Assembly (NCBI RefSeq): GCF_007828865.1 | Contig: NZ_VIVK01000001.1 | Span: forward strand, 1-64,000 | Length of the DNA stretch: 64,000 nucleotides | Direction of reading: 5' to 3' | DNA from: Kribbella amoyensis | GTDB lineage: Bacteria; Actinomycetota; Actinomycetes; Propionibacteriales; Kribbellaceae | Shown here: positions 7,530-18,385 of the stretch, piece after piece | Numbering within the stretch: the first letter of the stretch is position 1 | Layout: the number at the start of each line of letters is the position of its first letter | The notes under the pieces: model-generated | What the model was told of the DNA's origin: nothing | Databases searched by the model: none | What the model saw: only the letters and a program-made list of their open reading frames with translations | Position numbers and translations under genes: made by a program

Positions 7530-8837
7530 TCAGCTGCCGGTGGCCCGGCGGAACTCCTCGTTGGGGGTCTGCAGGCTGCCGAGGCTGGTGACCTCGCGGC
7601 GGAAGAACAGCGCGAGCGTCCAGTCCAGGATGACCCGCGCCTTCCGGTTCAGGGTGGGGACCCGGGACACGTGGTACGTGCGGTGCAGGAACCAGGCCGG
7701 CCAGCCCTTGATCTTCACGCCGTACAGCTGGGCGACGCCCTTGTGCAGACCGAGGCTGGCCACCGAGCCGACGTACTTGTGCTTGTAGTCGACCGGCGCC
7801 TGCCCATCCACCACCCGCAGGATGTTCTCGGCGAGGCGGTTGGCCTGGCGGACCGCGTGCTGCGCGTTCGGGGCGCAGTACGCACCGGTGTCCGAGGTCA
7901 GGTCGGGCACGGCCGCGTTGTCACCGGCGGACCAGGCGTCGGCGACACCCTCGATCCGCAGGTTCGGCAGGCACTTGACCCGGCCCCGCTCGTCCAGCGG
8001 GAAGCCGGTCTGGGCGAGCGCCGGGTTGGCCTTCACCCCGGCCGTCCAGACGATCGTGTCGGCGTCGAACTCCTCGCCGTCGCTGAGCACGACGCGGCCC
8101 TTCTCGCAGGACTCCAGCCGGGTCTCCAGCTTGACGTCCATGTTCCGCGCGCGCAGCTGCTCGACGGTGTACTTGCCGAGCTCGGGGCCGACCTCCGGCA
8201 GGATCCGGTTGGTCGCTTCGACCAGGACCCAGCGCATGTCCTCGGGCTGGATGTTGTCGTAGTACCGGGTGGCGTAGCGGGCCATGTCCTCCAGCTCCGC
8301 GAACGCCTCCACCCCGGCGTACCCGCCGCCGACGAAGACGAAGGTCAGCGCCGCCTTGCGGAGCGCCGGGTCGGGCTGGGACGAGGCCACATCGAGCCGG
8401 TCGAGCACCTTGTTGCGCAGCGCGATGGCTTCCTCGACGTTCTTGAACCCGGTCGCCTCCTCGGCCAGGCCGGGGATCGGCAGCGTCCGGGCGATCGAGC
8501 CGAGCGCCACCACGACCTGGTCGTAGGCGAGCTCGTAGTCCGGGCCCTCCTCCGGCATCACCTTGGCAACCTTGTGCTCGTGGTCGATGGCGGTGACCCG
8601 GCCGGTCACCACCCGGCAGCCCTTGAGCGTCTTGCGCAGCGGCACCACGACGTGCCGCGGCTCCACCGAGCCGGCCGCCGCCTCGGGCAGGAACGGCTGG
8701 TAGGTCATCACCGAGCGGGGGTCGACCACGGTCACCCGGATCTTGCCCCGGCGGGCGGCCTTGCGCAGGCCGTAGGCGGTGTACATCCCGACGTAACCGC
8801 CCCCGACGACGAGGATGTGCGGCACCTGGGCTGTCAT
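7530..8837 (-). CDS. ndh: Type II NADH dehydrogenase (NDH-2)
   Basis: This 435-residue FAD enzyme oxidises NADH and reduces quinone at the inner face of the membrane without pumping protons. The FAD-binding Rossmann motif is VVGGGYVGMYTAYGL near the N-terminus; the NADH-binding motif is VFVGGGYAGVEAFAEL near residue 165; WSAGDNAAVPD is the second FAD motif. The C-terminal 60 residues are amphipathic and aromatic, as for membrane attachment. I chose ATG 8837, behind AGGGAGA and downstream of a predicted promoter; an in-frame start at 8876 would lie at or upstream of the transcription start. A Rex-like operator lies just upstream. Confidence 0.9.
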   Translation of the reverse strand: MTAQVPHILVVGGGYVGMYTAYGLRKAARRGKIRVTVVDPRSVMTYQPFLPEAAAGSVEPRHVVVPLRKTLKGCRVVTGRVTAIDHEHKVAKVMPEEGPDYELAYDQVVVALGSIARTLPIPGLAEEATGFKNVEEAIALRNKVLDRLDVASSQPDPALRKAALTFVFVGGGYAGVEAFAELEDMARYATRYYDNIQPEDMRWVLVEATNRILPEVGPELGKYTVEQLRARNMDVKLETRLESCEKGRVVLSDGEEFDADTIVWTAGVKANPALAQTGFPLDERGRVKCLPNLRIEGVADAWSAGDNAAVPDLTSDTGAYCAPNAQHAVRQANRLAENILRVVDGQAPVDYKHKYVGSVASLGLHKGVAQLYGVKIKGWPAWFLHRTYHVSRVPTLNRKARVILDWTLALFFRREVTSLGSLQTPNEEFRRATGS

Positions 8838-8879
8838 GCGGTCACTCTCCCTGAGGGGTTCCGACTTCATGTCCACTTC

Positions 8880-8909
8880 AGGATAGCTCGCTCGTGAAAA
8901 CTTTCACAA
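8880..8909 (-). promoter_or_regulatory. ndh promoter with Rex-like redox operator
   Basis: Plus-strand bases 8892-8909 read TCGTGAAAACTTTCACAA, an 18-bp near-palindrome that differs by one base from the Rex consensus TTGTGA-N6-TCACAA. On the minus strand TTGTGA can serve as the -35 box and TATCCT (8880-8885) as the -10 box with an 18-bp spacer. Binding would cover the -35. Rex represses NADH-oxidising genes and is released by high NADH/NAD+ in actinobacteria. Confidence 0.7.
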
Positions 8910-9006
8910 ACCCTCTGCCGGGTGATCTCAGCCATCGGACGTCACCCTTGCGAGGGAGGCACACGCCTTAGTGTGCGCCCTTCGAGCCGGTCGGGAGTTG
9001 CTCATT

Positions 9007-9837
9007 TCAGAGTCCGGCGATCGCGCCGGCGCGGGCCAGGACCGCGTCCAGCATCGGTTCGGTGAGTTTGCCGGTGAAGGTGTTCTGCTGACTCGGATGG
9101 AAGCAGCCGAGTACGGTGACCTCGCCGGCCGGGCCCTGCAGGGCGTACTCGACGGCGTGCCCGAAGCGGGGCCGTGGCCGTGGGACCTCGACGCCGGTTC
9201 CGGCGAGGGCGGCGAGCAGGACGTCGAAGCCGAACTTGCCCAGGCAGACGATCGCGCGGGTGGTCGGCAGGACCAGCTCGAGCTCTCGCCGGAACCACGG
9301 GTTGCAGTTGTCCCGCTCCTGCGGCGTCGGCTTGTTGGCGGGCGGGGCGCACCGGACCGCGGCGATCATCCTCGTCCCGGTCAGCTTCAGGCCGTCGCCG
9401 GCGTGCTCGCTGGTCGGCTGGTTCGCCAGGCCGACGCGGTGCAGCGAAGCGAACAGCCAGTCCCCCGACCGGTCCCCGGTGAACACCCGGCCGGTCCGGT
9501 TCCCGCCGTTGGCCGCGGGCGCGAGTCCGGCGATCAGGACACGTGGCTCCGGAGCGCCCCAGCCCGGGATCGGCCGGCCCCAGTACGGCTGGTCCGCGAA
9601 CGACTTCCGCTTGCTCACGGCAACGTCCTCGCGCCACTCCACCAACCGTGGACAGGCAGCACACACGGACACCCTGGCCTCCAACTCGGCCAGGTCGCCG
9701 GTCCGCGCCAGCTCCACCACCTCGTCCGGGTCACGGGCCACCGGAGTCCGGGAGTCGGCAGGATCCTCGGGCCAGCCCGTCCCCGGCGGGACCGGGCTGT
9801 CGTACAACTCCCCCGTCAACGGATGCGGCAACAGCAT
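9007..9837 (-). CDS. Family 5 (UdgB-type) uracil-DNA glycosylase
   Basis: This is a 276-residue DNA repair enzyme that removes uracil and related deaminated bases. Family 4/5 features are visible: an iron-sulphur cluster Cys pair (VSVCAACPRL), the motif GLAPAANGGNRTGRVFTGD, a further Cys in VRCAPPANKPTPQERDNC and the C-terminal LGCFHPSQQNTFTGKL. GLAPA followed by Ala rather than an acidic or Asn residue is typical of family 5. ATG 9837 opens with LLPHPLTGELYDSPVPPGTGWP, a conserved actinobacterial N-terminus. It stands alone between ndh and a divergent GT87 gene. Confidence 0.9.
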   Translation of the reverse strand: MLLPHPLTGELYDSPVPPGTGWPEDPADSRTPVARDPDEVVELARTGDLAELEARVSVCAACPRLVEWREDVAVSKRKSFADQPYWGRPIPGWGAPEPRVLIAGLAPAANGGNRTGRVFTGDRSGDWLFASLHRVGLANQPTSEHAGDGLKLTGTRMIAAVRCAPPANKPTPQERDNCNPWFRRELELVLPTTRAIVCLGKFGFDVLLAALAGTGVEVPRPRPRFGHAVEYALQGPAGEVTVLGCFHPSQQNTFTGKLTEPMLDAVLARAGAIAGL

Positions 9838-10055
9838 CCGTCCAGGCTAGGACACCCAGCACTCACCAACTCGGCCACGCGCCCTCTCAGGACGAGGACG
9901 CAGGCGGATCGGGTGGGGTGACGGCGCGGTTGGTGAGTGTTGCAGGTCCGGCGACCCCCTTGCGCTCGCGGGTCAGCTGGGTTGGGCTGGACCTGTCGGT
10001 CGGCAGCGGTCGCTGCTGGATCGGTGACACAGCGTGTCTTTCGGGGGGAAGGCTC

Positions 10056-11282
10056 ATGCACAGCGCGATCACCCGTCGTTCCGGGGACGACCGAACGCCG
10101 CCGAGCGGCCGGATGCCGGGGATCTCGGCCCTGCCGACGCCCGCGCGCTGGTGGGTACTGGCGGCGGCTTGCCTGCTGGTAGCGGCGCTCCTGCCGTTCC
10201 TGTGGTGGCACACGGGCGCGGATCTGAAGGTGTACCGGCTCGGCGGTGCGACGGTGCTCGACGACCCGGCAACGCTCTACACCGCCAGCCCGCCGCACAT
10301 GTCGTTGCCGTTCACGTACCCGGTGTTCGGTGCTGTGGTGATGATCCCGGCCGCCGCACTGCCGTGGCCGATCGCCTACGCCGTCTCGATCGCGATCTCG
10401 TTCGGCGCGCTGCTGCTCATCTGGAGGCTCTGCCTCGGCCGGATCCACCCGTCGATCCTGCTGACTGCGGCCGTGCTCTCGTTGCTGCTCGACCCGGTCC
10501 GCGAGACGCTCTCGTTCGGGCAGATCAACCTGGTGCTGTGTGCTCTGGTGTTGTTCGACCTGCTGAGCGTGGACAGGTCGCGGCGAGGGATCCTGATCGG
10601 GATCGCGGCCGGTATCAAGCTGACCCCGGTGGTCTTCTTCGGGTTGTTGCTGGTGACCCGGCAGTGGCGAGCGCTTGCCACCGCGACCGTGTCCTTCCTC
10701 GGCACCGTGGCGATCGGCTTCGTCGTCGCGCCCCGGACCGCGCTGGACTACTGGACCCGGATCCTGCCAGACAGCGAGCGGATCGGCGCTCTGGCGTACG
10801 CGGGCAACCAGTCCTGGAACGGCCTCCTGACCCGGCTGACCGGGGACCCGGCCGGCGGCGGACCGTTCTGGTACGGGCTCGTCGGCGTCACGATCGCGGC
10901 CGGGCTCTGGGCCACCCGGCTGCTGTGGAACCAGGGCGAGCGGCTCGCGGCCGTCGCCGTCTGCAGCCTGATCGGGTTGCTCTGCTCACCGGTCTCGTGG
11001 AATCACCACTGGGTCTGGGTCATCCCTCTCGGCGTCGCACTCTGCCGCTCGTTCGCGGGTCGTGCGCGGTACCTGGTGGCCGCGGCCTGGTTCGTGGTGT
11101 TCGCCCTCGCGCCGATCTGGTGGCCGCCGCGCCGGGACGATCGGGAGCTGGGGTGGTCGTTCTTGGACCACCTCGCGGGCGACTCGTACCTCTGGCTCGC
11201 GGTCGGCGCGGCGGTGACGGTGGTCGTGGCCGTCCGGCGTCGAGAAACGCGGCAGCTCCAGCCTTCCGCGGAAGCGGCGTGA
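10056..11282 (+). CDS. GT87-family polyprenol-phosphate mannosyltransferase, membrane protein
   Basis: This 408-residue integral membrane protein has about nine or ten hydrophobic segments. It belongs to the GT87 (DUF2029) family, which includes mycobacterial alpha-1,2-mannosyltransferases that use polyprenyl-phosphate-mannose outside the membrane. Family features are GADLKVYRLGG with a conserved Asp after the first segment, FTYPVFGAVVMIP, SFGQINLVLCALVL, GIKLTPVVFFGLLL, NQSWNGLLTRL and SPVSWNHHWVW. ATG 10056 is preceded by GGGGGGAAGG. The acceptor (phosphatidylinositol mannoside, lipoglycan or other) cannot be told. It is convergent with ppx. Confidence 0.85.
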   Translation: MHSAITRRSGDDRTPPSGRMPGISALPTPARWWVLAAACLLVAALLPFLWWHTGADLKVYRLGGATVLDDPATLYTASPPHMSLPFTYPVFGAVVMIPAAALPWPIAYAVSIAISFGALLLIWRLCLGRIHPSILLTAAVLSLLLDPVRETLSFGQINLVLCALVLFDLLSVDRSRRGILIGIAAGIKLTPVVFFGLLLVTRQWRALATATVSFLGTVAIGFVVAPRTALDYWTRILPDSERIGALAYAGNQSWNGLLTRLTGDPAGGGPFWYGLVGVTIAAGLWATRLLWNQGERLAAVAVCSLIGLLCSPVSWNHHWVWVIPLGVALCRSFAGRARYLVAAAWFVVFALAPIWWPPRRDDRELGWSFLDHLAGDSYLWLAVGAAVTVVVAVRRRETRQLQPSAEAA

Positions 11283-11283
11283 T

Positions 11284-12207
11284 TCAGGCCAGGGTGAGGG
11301 CGACGCCGTCGAGGATGTCGTGTTCGGAGACGACGACCTCGGTGACGGGCATCCGGTCGAACAGGCGCTGCAGGATCAGTGCGCCCGCGCCGATCACGTC
11401 GACCCGGCCGGGGTGGATCGCGGGGACGCCCGCCCGCTGGGTCCGGGTGGATCCCATCAGCCAGGAGGTGGTGTCGAGCAGGGCCGGGGCCGGAATCCGG
11501 GCGTGGTGAACGAGCTTGCGGTCGTAGTCGGTCAGCTTCATCGCGACGGCGGCGACCGTGGTGACGGTCCCGGCGACGCCGATTAGGCTGCGGGCCAGGC
11601 CGAGCGGGACGACGGTACGGTCGAGCAGCGCGTCCACGTCCCGGGTGGCGGCGGTCATCTCGGTGATGGTGGCCGGGTCGGTCCGCAGGTGCCGCTCGGT
11701 CATCCGGACCGAACCCATGTCGAGGGACTCCGCGCTGATCACGCCGGACTCGTCGCCGAGGACGAGCTCGGTGGAGCCGCCACCGACGTCGGCGACCAGG
11801 TACGGGGCGGGGATCGCCAGCTCGCGCAGGCCCTCGGTGGCGCCGCGGAAGCTCAGCGCGGCCTCCTCGTCGCCGGAGATGATGTCCGGGTCGACGCCGA
11901 AGCGGTCCCGGATCCCGGCGAAGAACTCGTCCCGGTTGCTCACGTCCCGCGCGGCCGAGGTCGCCACGAACCGGACCCGGCTCGCGCCCGCCTCCTTGAT
12001 CGCGAGGGCGTACTCGTCGGCCGCCGCGAAGACCCGCCGCAGCGCTTCAGGAGCGAACGCGCCGGTGGAGTCGACGCCCTGGCCGAGCCGGACGATCGTC
12101 ATCCGGCGATCGACCTCGGCCAGCTGCCCGTCGGCGATGTCGGCGATCAGCAACCGGATCGAGTTCGTCCCACAGTCGACAGCAGCAACCCGGACGACCT
12201 CAGACAC
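11284..12207 (-). CDS. ppx: Exopolyphosphatase / Ppx-GppA phosphatase
   Basis: This is a 307-residue protein of the short actinobacterial Ppx class, acting on polyphosphate and/or pppGpp. The actin-like ATPase fold is shown by VRVAAVDCGTNSIRLLIAD (phosphate 1), PYLVADVGGGSTELVLG (phosphate 2) and GVAGTVTTVAAV. I chose GTG 12207: its first bases overlap the stop of the DUF501 gene (8-bp overlap), and the protein then starts normally. The in-frame extension to 12306 lies wholly inside DUF501. It is the last gene of eno-ftsB-DUF501-ppx, an order conserved in actinobacteria. Confidence 0.92.
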   Translation of the reverse strand: MSEVVRVAAVDCGTNSIRLLIADIADGQLAEVDRRMTIVRLGQGVDSTGAFAPEALRRVFAAADEYALAIKEAGASRVRFVATSAARDVSNRDEFFAGIRDRFGVDPDIISGDEEAALSFRGATEGLRELAIPAPYLVADVGGGSTELVLGDESGVISAESLDMGSVRMTERHLRTDPATITEMTAATRDVDALLDRTVVPLGLARSLIGVAGTVTTVAAVAMKLTDYDRKLVHHARIPAPALLDTTSWLMGSTRTQRAGVPAIHPGRVDVIGAGALILQRLFDRMPVTEVVVSEHDILDGVALTLA

Positions 12208-12682
12208 AGGGACCTCGGCGGCCCCAGTCTTCGAGGGCTTCGAGGGTTTCGTCGCCGAGCGGGTTGACGCCTGGTCCAGCAGCCAGGGAGTGGCCGGCCA
12301 AGACATGGAGGCATTTGACCCGGGTCGGCATGCCGCCGGCCGAGATACCCGCGATCTCGTCCACGTGGGCGATCGACTCGCGGTGCTCCAGGTACGCCTC
12401 GTGGGCGGCGCCGTACTTGGCGGCCAGCTCCTCGTCGGTACCGAGACGGTCGGTCATCTCCTTCATCATGCCCTCGGCCTCGAGAGTGCCGATCGCGGAC
12501 GCCAGCCGCGGGCAGGTCACGTAGTACGTGGTCGGGAAGGGGGTGCCGTCGGGGAGCCTCGGCTCGGTCTCGACCACGTCGGGGAGACCGCAGGAACAAC
12601 GGTGCGCGACGGAACGGATGCCACGGGCGGTGCGGCCCAGCTGGGCACTGACGGTCGCGCTGTCTTCGGGGGTGACGCTCAA
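12200..12682 (-). CDS. DUF501 domain protein
   Basis: This 160-residue protein is of the DUF501 family, found beside ppx and ftsB in actinobacteria. Recognisable features are VAHRCSCGLPDVVETEPRL, FPTTYYVTCPRL and the C-terminal VKCLHVLAGHSLAAGPGVNPLGDE. Conserved Cys residues (CSCG, TCP, KCLH) suggest metal binding. The start is TTG 12682, overlapping the ftsB stop as TTGA. Function is not established; the conserved neighbourhood hints at a link to cell division or polyphosphate metabolism. Confidence 0.85.
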   Translation of the reverse strand: MSVTPEDSATVSAQLGRTARGIRSVAHRCSCGLPDVVETEPRLPDGTPFPTTYYVTCPRLASAIGTLEAEGMMKEMTDRLGTDEELAAKYGAAHEAYLEHRESIAHVDEIAGISAGGMPTRVKCLHVLAGHSLAAGPGVNPLGDETLEALEDWGRRGPCV

Positions 12683-13290
12683 CGGGTGGCCTTCGGCGAG
12701 GGGGTCAGGATGGGCTTCGGGGTCGGCTTGGCCGGCGTCTGCTGCGCCGGGGTGACCGGCTTCCCGGCGCCCTCGACGCTACCCCACAGCTTCGTGTACC
12801 AGGTCGGCTGCTGCTCGTCCGCCTGGGCGTCCGACGGGACCACCGGGTCCGGCGGGGCGCCGATCGGCTTGCCGTCGGCACCGATCACCCGGTACCCGAC
12901 CTCGCCCGGCATCACCCAGCCGAGCCGTTGCCGGGCCTGGGCCCGGACGTACGCGTCGTCGTCCCAGCGGGCGATCTCGTCGTTCAGCTGGTCGACCCGC
13001 TTCTCTCGGTCCCGGATCTCCTGCTGCAGCGCGGTGATCTGCTGGTGCTGGTCGAACCAGACCCGCAGGCTCTGCGCGTACGACACGATCAACGCGCCGA
13101 GGACCAACAGGACCACGGCGGCCCGGCCGGTCAGGTTGCGCGATCCCCTGGTTCGGGGCGGCCGCGGCGGCTGCTGGCCCGCGGTCCGCCGCTTCGGCTG
13201 AGTGCCGTCCCGCCGGGCCGGTGGGCGCGACTGGCTGCGGCTCGACGGCCGCGAACCAGGACGCGCACCGGACTCCCGGCGGGGCGACAT
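12679..13290 (-). CDS. ftsB: FtsB/DivIC-family septum formation initiator
   Basis: This is a 203-residue bitopic protein. A basic, Ser/Pro/Arg-rich cytoplasmic N-terminus (about 70 residues) precedes one membrane segment (AAVVLLVLGALIVSYA) and a coiled coil (HQQITALQQEIRDREKRVDQLNDEI), then ARQRLGWVMPGEVGYRVI, the usual family end of the structured part. A Pro/Thr/Lys-rich tail follows. FtsB links FtsL and FtsQ in the division complex. ATG 13290 is 4 bp after the eno stop, which fits co-translation. The tail of about 70 residues is longer than in enterobacterial FtsB. Confidence 0.88.
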   Translation of the reverse strand: MSPRRESGARPGSRPSSRSQSRPPARRDGTQPKRRTAGQQPPRPPRTRGSRNLTGRAAVVLLVLGALIVSYAQSLRVWFDQHQQITALQQEIRDREKRVDQLNDEIARWDDDAYVRAQARQRLGWVMPGEVGYRVIGADGKPIGAPPDPVVPSDAQADEQQPTWYTKLWGSVEGAGKPVTPAQQTPAKPTPKPILTPSPKATR

Positions 13291-13294
13291 CAGG

Positions 13295-15166
<1,872 letters not shown>

Positions 15167-15170
<4 letters not shown>

Positions 15171-16018
15171 AGCAGCATTCTCCGCAGCATATCCAGCCGC
15201 TCGTCGTCGGGCCGGTCGCGACAGGTGATCAGGTAGTAACGCACCGGCGGCAGGTCCTTCACCGGCACGGTCCGTACCGCGGTCGTCGTCCGGACGGACC
15301 CGTTCACGATCGCCGGTCCCACCCCGAGCCGGACGAACTGCACCAGCAGGTCCCAGCCTTCCGCCTCGACCGCGACGGACCACCGCACGCCCTGATCGAG
15401 CAGGGCGCGTTCCAGTGCACGCCGATGCGGCCGCGTCTTCGGCGGAACCACCAGCGCCTCTCCTTCGAGGTCCTTCAGCCGGACACTGCGGCGCCCGGCG
15501 AGCCGGTGACTCGGCCGGACCGCGAGCATCTGTGGGTACTGCGCGATCCGCTCGCACTCCAGGTCGTCCGGTGGGATCCCGAGCGCGGTGACCCCGAGAT
15601 CAGCCGAGCCGTCCCGGACCGCGGTGACGGTGGCCCGGGAGTCGGCGGTGACGAGGCGGAGTTGGTTGCCCTTGTCCAGGTACCGCCGGATCGCGTCACC
15701 GAGCAGGTAGAGGTACGCGCCCGAGCCGGCCGCGAGGACGAGGGGGCGGCGGGGTCCGACGTCGAGCGTGCTGAGGAACGCGTCCACGCGGCGCCTGGTG
15801 TCGTTGGCGAAAGCGGCCAGCTGTTCACCCGTCTTGGTGAGCCGCAACTGCCTGCCGTGCTTGGTGTACAGCCGCCGGCCGAGGTGCTGCTCCAGCTTGC
15901 GGATCCGGGTGTGCAGGGACGGCTGGCTGACGTGCAACTCCTCGGCGGCGTGGGTGAAGTTGCGATGCGCGGCGAACACCGCGAACGCCGCCAGGTCGTC
16001 GGCCACCAATCGGTCCAT
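15167..16018 (-). CDS. LysR-family transcriptional regulator
   Basis: This is a 283-residue regulator with an N-terminal winged helix (LAAFAVFAAHRNFTHAAEELHVSQPSLHTRIRKLEQHLG split over residues 8-46, the LysR signature) and a substrate-binding domain to the C-terminus. It is divergent from the HAD-like gene and coupled by a 4-bp overlap to kptA. The minus strand has TATAGT 8 nt before the ATG, so the message is leaderless or nearly so. A palindrome overlaps that box, pointing to autoregulation. The effector is unknown. Confidence 0.9.
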
Positions 16019-16025
16019 TGACTGA

Positions 16026-16039
16026 GACTATAGCTAGTC
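16026..16039. promoter_or_regulatory. Palindrome over the lysR -10 box
   Basis: GACTATAGCTAGTC has perfect 5-bp arms around TAGC. The minus-strand -10 candidate TATAGT lies inside it (16027-16032). A wider repeat ACTAT...ATAGT (16027-16031 and 16049-16053) also frames the site. LysR proteins usually bind such dyads in the divergent promoter region. Confidence 0.5.
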
Positions 16040-16088
16040 GCTTTGTCGATAGTTCTCCTGATGAGCTCGGGTCGGCAGGCTGAGGTCC

Positions 16089-16610
16089 ATGGACAGACTC
16101 GGCATCGACATCGGACGCGTGATCATCGACGGCTCGGCCGGCCCCGGCGACACGTCGTTCTTCCAGGGCGACCGGGCCGCGATGCTGCGGACGCCGGCCG
16201 TCGCGGAGGCGTTCGCGACGATCGCGCGGCTGGTCCAGCTCTTCGACGGGCAGGCCTGGCTGGTCTCGAAGTGCGGCCCGCGGATCCAGCAGCGCTCGCT
16301 GGACTGGTTGCTTCATCACCGCTTCTTCGAGCGGACCGGGATCCCGGCGGACCACGTCCGGTTCTGTCTCCGCCGACCGGACAAGGCGATCCACTGCCGC
16401 GAACTCGGCATCACCCACTTCGTGGACGACAAACCCGATGTCCACGAAGCACTGGCCGGGCTCGTCCCGTATCGCTACCTCTTCGGCCCGCAACGCTCCC
16501 GGCACGTACCGGCCGGGGTGACGGCCACCCGGACCTGGAGCGAGGTGGAAACGGCCATCGCCGGCGAGCCGGTCCCGAGGTCGCCGCGGCCTGTCTTTCC
16601 TGGTCCGTGA
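16089..16610 (+). CDS. HAD-superfamily-like protein
   Basis: This is a 173-residue protein. GIDIGRVIID near the N-terminus resembles HAD motif I, although the second acidic residue is Gly/Arg shifted. VSKCGPRIQ could supply the motif II/III region and HFVDDKPDVH is a good motif IV (DD). It therefore looks like a small HAD-type hydrolase or phosphatase with a weakened motif I. ATG 16089 is preceded by TGAGGT. It is divergent from the LysR gene and convergent with the alcohol dehydrogenase. Substrate unknown. Confidence 0.6.
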   Translation: MDRLGIDIGRVIIDGSAGPGDTSFFQGDRAAMLRTPAVAEAFATIARLVQLFDGQAWLVSKCGPRIQQRSLDWLLHHRFFERTGIPADHVRFCLRRPDKAIHCRELGITHFVDDKPDVHEALAGLVPYRYLFGPQRSRHVPAGVTATRTWSEVETAIAGEPVPRSPRPVFPGP

Positions 16611-16613
16611 GCC

Positions 16614-17561
16614 TCAGCCGAGATCGACGACGGACTTGATGAACCCGTGCGGCTTGCTGCGCAGCGTCTCGAACGCCTCGTCGATCCGATCGGCAGGGAA
16701 ACGATGCGTGACCAGCTGGCGCAGGTCGAGCCGGCCGGACTGTTGCAGGCGCAGCCCGGCGAGAGTCGCCTCGCGCAACAGCCGCCGGTCCCGGACGTGG
16801 GCGTTCACCACCTCGAGGGCCTTCCAGTTCCAGTCCTGAAGATTCACCTGCCGCGCGCCCTGGTGATAGCCGAGGATCGACAGCACGCCGTGCGGGCGGA
16901 CCAGGTCACCGGCCAGATCCAGTCCGGCCTGTGACCCGGACACCTCGATGACGACGTCGACGCCGGCAGTCTCTTGGCTGTCGAGGTGGTAGCGAAGACC
17001 GTCCGGCACGGTGGCCGGCTCGTACACCCGATCGGCGCCGCACGCCGCCGCGGCGGCCCGGGCATCGGCACGCGGGTCGACGACGATCAGGTCCGACACC
17101 AGCGACGACGCCAGCAGCTGAACCATGACCAGCCCCATGAATCCGCCGCCGATCACGGCGACCGACGCCCCGGGCGCGAGCGGCGTCCGCCGGTATCCCT
17201 CGACGACGCAACCCACTGGCTCGGGCAGGGCGACCGCGGGATCGACGCCCGCCGGGATCACCACGACGTCGGCCGCGTCGGCGAGCGCGTAGGTCGCGAA
17301 CGACGGGAAGATCCTGCCACCGACCAGCGCTCCGATCGCGATCCCCGCGCCCGCGCCCGCTGCGATCACCTCGCCAACCGGTTCGTGCCCGAGTTGAACC
17401 GGGTACGCCGGCTGCTCACCGGCCCAGGTCGGAAGGTCACTGGCGCACACACCGACGGTGTGGACCCGGACGACCACCTGGTCGTGGCCCGGACTGGGGA
17501 CCTGCTGAGGGACGAGCCGCCCCGCGCCGGGCCGGACGAGCTCGTAGACGGATGCGGTCAT
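16614..17561 (-). CDS. Zinc-binding alcohol/polyol dehydrogenase, end of sugar operon
   Basis: This 315-residue medium-chain dehydrogenase has a GroES-like domain with the catalytic zinc Cys in VGVCASDLP and LGHEPVGEV, then a Rossmann domain (VAVIGGGFMGLVMVQLL). The four-Cys structural zinc loop of many family members is absent. The C-terminus DEAFETLRSKPHGFIKSVVDL is typical of polyol/threonine-type dehydrogenases. ATG 17561 overlaps the upstream permease stop by 4 bp, making this the last gene of the operon. It probably oxidises the imported sugar or polyol; the exact substrate is not deducible. Confidence 0.85.
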   Translation of the reverse strand: MTASVYELVRPGAGRLVPQQVPSPGHDQVVVRVHTVGVCASDLPTWAGEQPAYPVQLGHEPVGEVIAAGAGAGIAIGALVGGRIFPSFATYALADAADVVVIPAGVDPAVALPEPVGCVVEGYRRTPLAPGASVAVIGGGFMGLVMVQLLASSLVSDLIVVDPRADARAAAAACGADRVYEPATVPDGLRYHLDSQETAGVDVVIEVSGSQAGLDLAGDLVRPHGVLSILGYHQGARQVNLQDWNWKALEVVNAHVRDRRLLREATLAGLRLQQSGRLDLRQLVTHRFPADRIDEAFETLRSKPHGFIKSVVDLG

Positions 17562-18385
17562 TTGGTGGCTCCTGCGGTCAGGCCCTGGATGAACTGGCGG
17601 TTGAGGATGACGTAGATGATCAGCACGGGCAGCGCCGCGAGCGTGGTGCCGGCAGCCAGTACCGAGGTGTCGGTGGTGAAGCGGCCCTGGAAGAAGGTCA
17701 GGCCGATCGGAAGAGTACGGACGTCGTCGGTCTGCAGGAAGAACAGCGGCACGACCAACTCGTTCCACGAGGTCATGAACTGCAGGATCACGACCGCCTG
17801 CAGAGCCGGGCTGAGCAGCGGCCGGACGATCGACCAGAGCGTCCGCAGGTCGCCGGCGCCATCGATCCGGGCCGCCTCGATCAGTTCGTACGGCAGGTCG
17901 CGCAGACTCGCACGGAGCAGGAAGATCGCGAACGGGATACCCAGTGCGGTCTCGACCAGGACGGCACCGAGGCGGGTGTTGATCAGTCCCATGTTGCGTA
18001 ACTGGAAGAACAGCGGGATGACCACCGACCAGACCGGGATCATCAGCCCGAGCAGGAAGGTGTAGAACACCGGTGAGCTCAGCCGGAGCTTCAGCACGGT
18101 CAACGCGTAGGCGGCCGGGAACGCGACGGCGAGGACCAGGGCGATCGTGCCCACGGCGACCACCGCGCTGTTCAGCAGGTACTGCGAGAAATGCGCCTGG
18201 TTCCACGCGGTTGCGTAGTTGCGGACGACCGGCGGCCATTCGAAGGCGAACGGGTCCAGTGAGGTGGCGTTCGACGTCCGCAACGACTGCAGCAGGACCC
18301 AGACGAGCGGGACCAGGGAGATGATCGCGACGACCACCAGCGCCGTGTAGGCCGAGATCCTGGTCGAGGCGTTGGGGCGGTTCAT
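17558..18385 (-). CDS. Carbohydrate ABC transporter permease (MalG/UgpE-like)
   Basis: This 275-residue membrane protein has six predicted membrane segments. The EAA loop that contacts the ATPase is visible as YELIEAARIDGAGDLRTLWSI. The start FISAYTALVVVAIISLVPL-type region and the C-terminal RQFIQGLTAGATK are standard for CUT1 family inner-membrane components. ATG 18385 has AAGGAGCG and overlaps the stop of the first permease as ATGA. No ATPase gene lies in the operon, so a shared MsiK-like ATPase is probably used, as is common for CUT1 systems in actinomycetes. Confidence 0.92.
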   Translation of the reverse strand: MNRPNASTRISAYTALVVVAIISLVPLVWVLLQSLRTSNATSLDPFAFEWPPVVRNYATAWNQAHFSQYLLNSAVVAVGTIALVLAVAFPAAYALTVLKLRLSSPVFYTFLLGLMIPVWSVVIPLFFQLRNMGLINTRLGAVLVETALGIPFAIFLLRASLRDLPYELIEAARIDGAGDLRTLWSIVRPLLSPALQAVVILQFMTSWNELVVPLFFLQTDDVRTLPIGLTFFQGRFTTDTSVLAAGTTLAALPVLIIYVILNRQFIQGLTAGATK

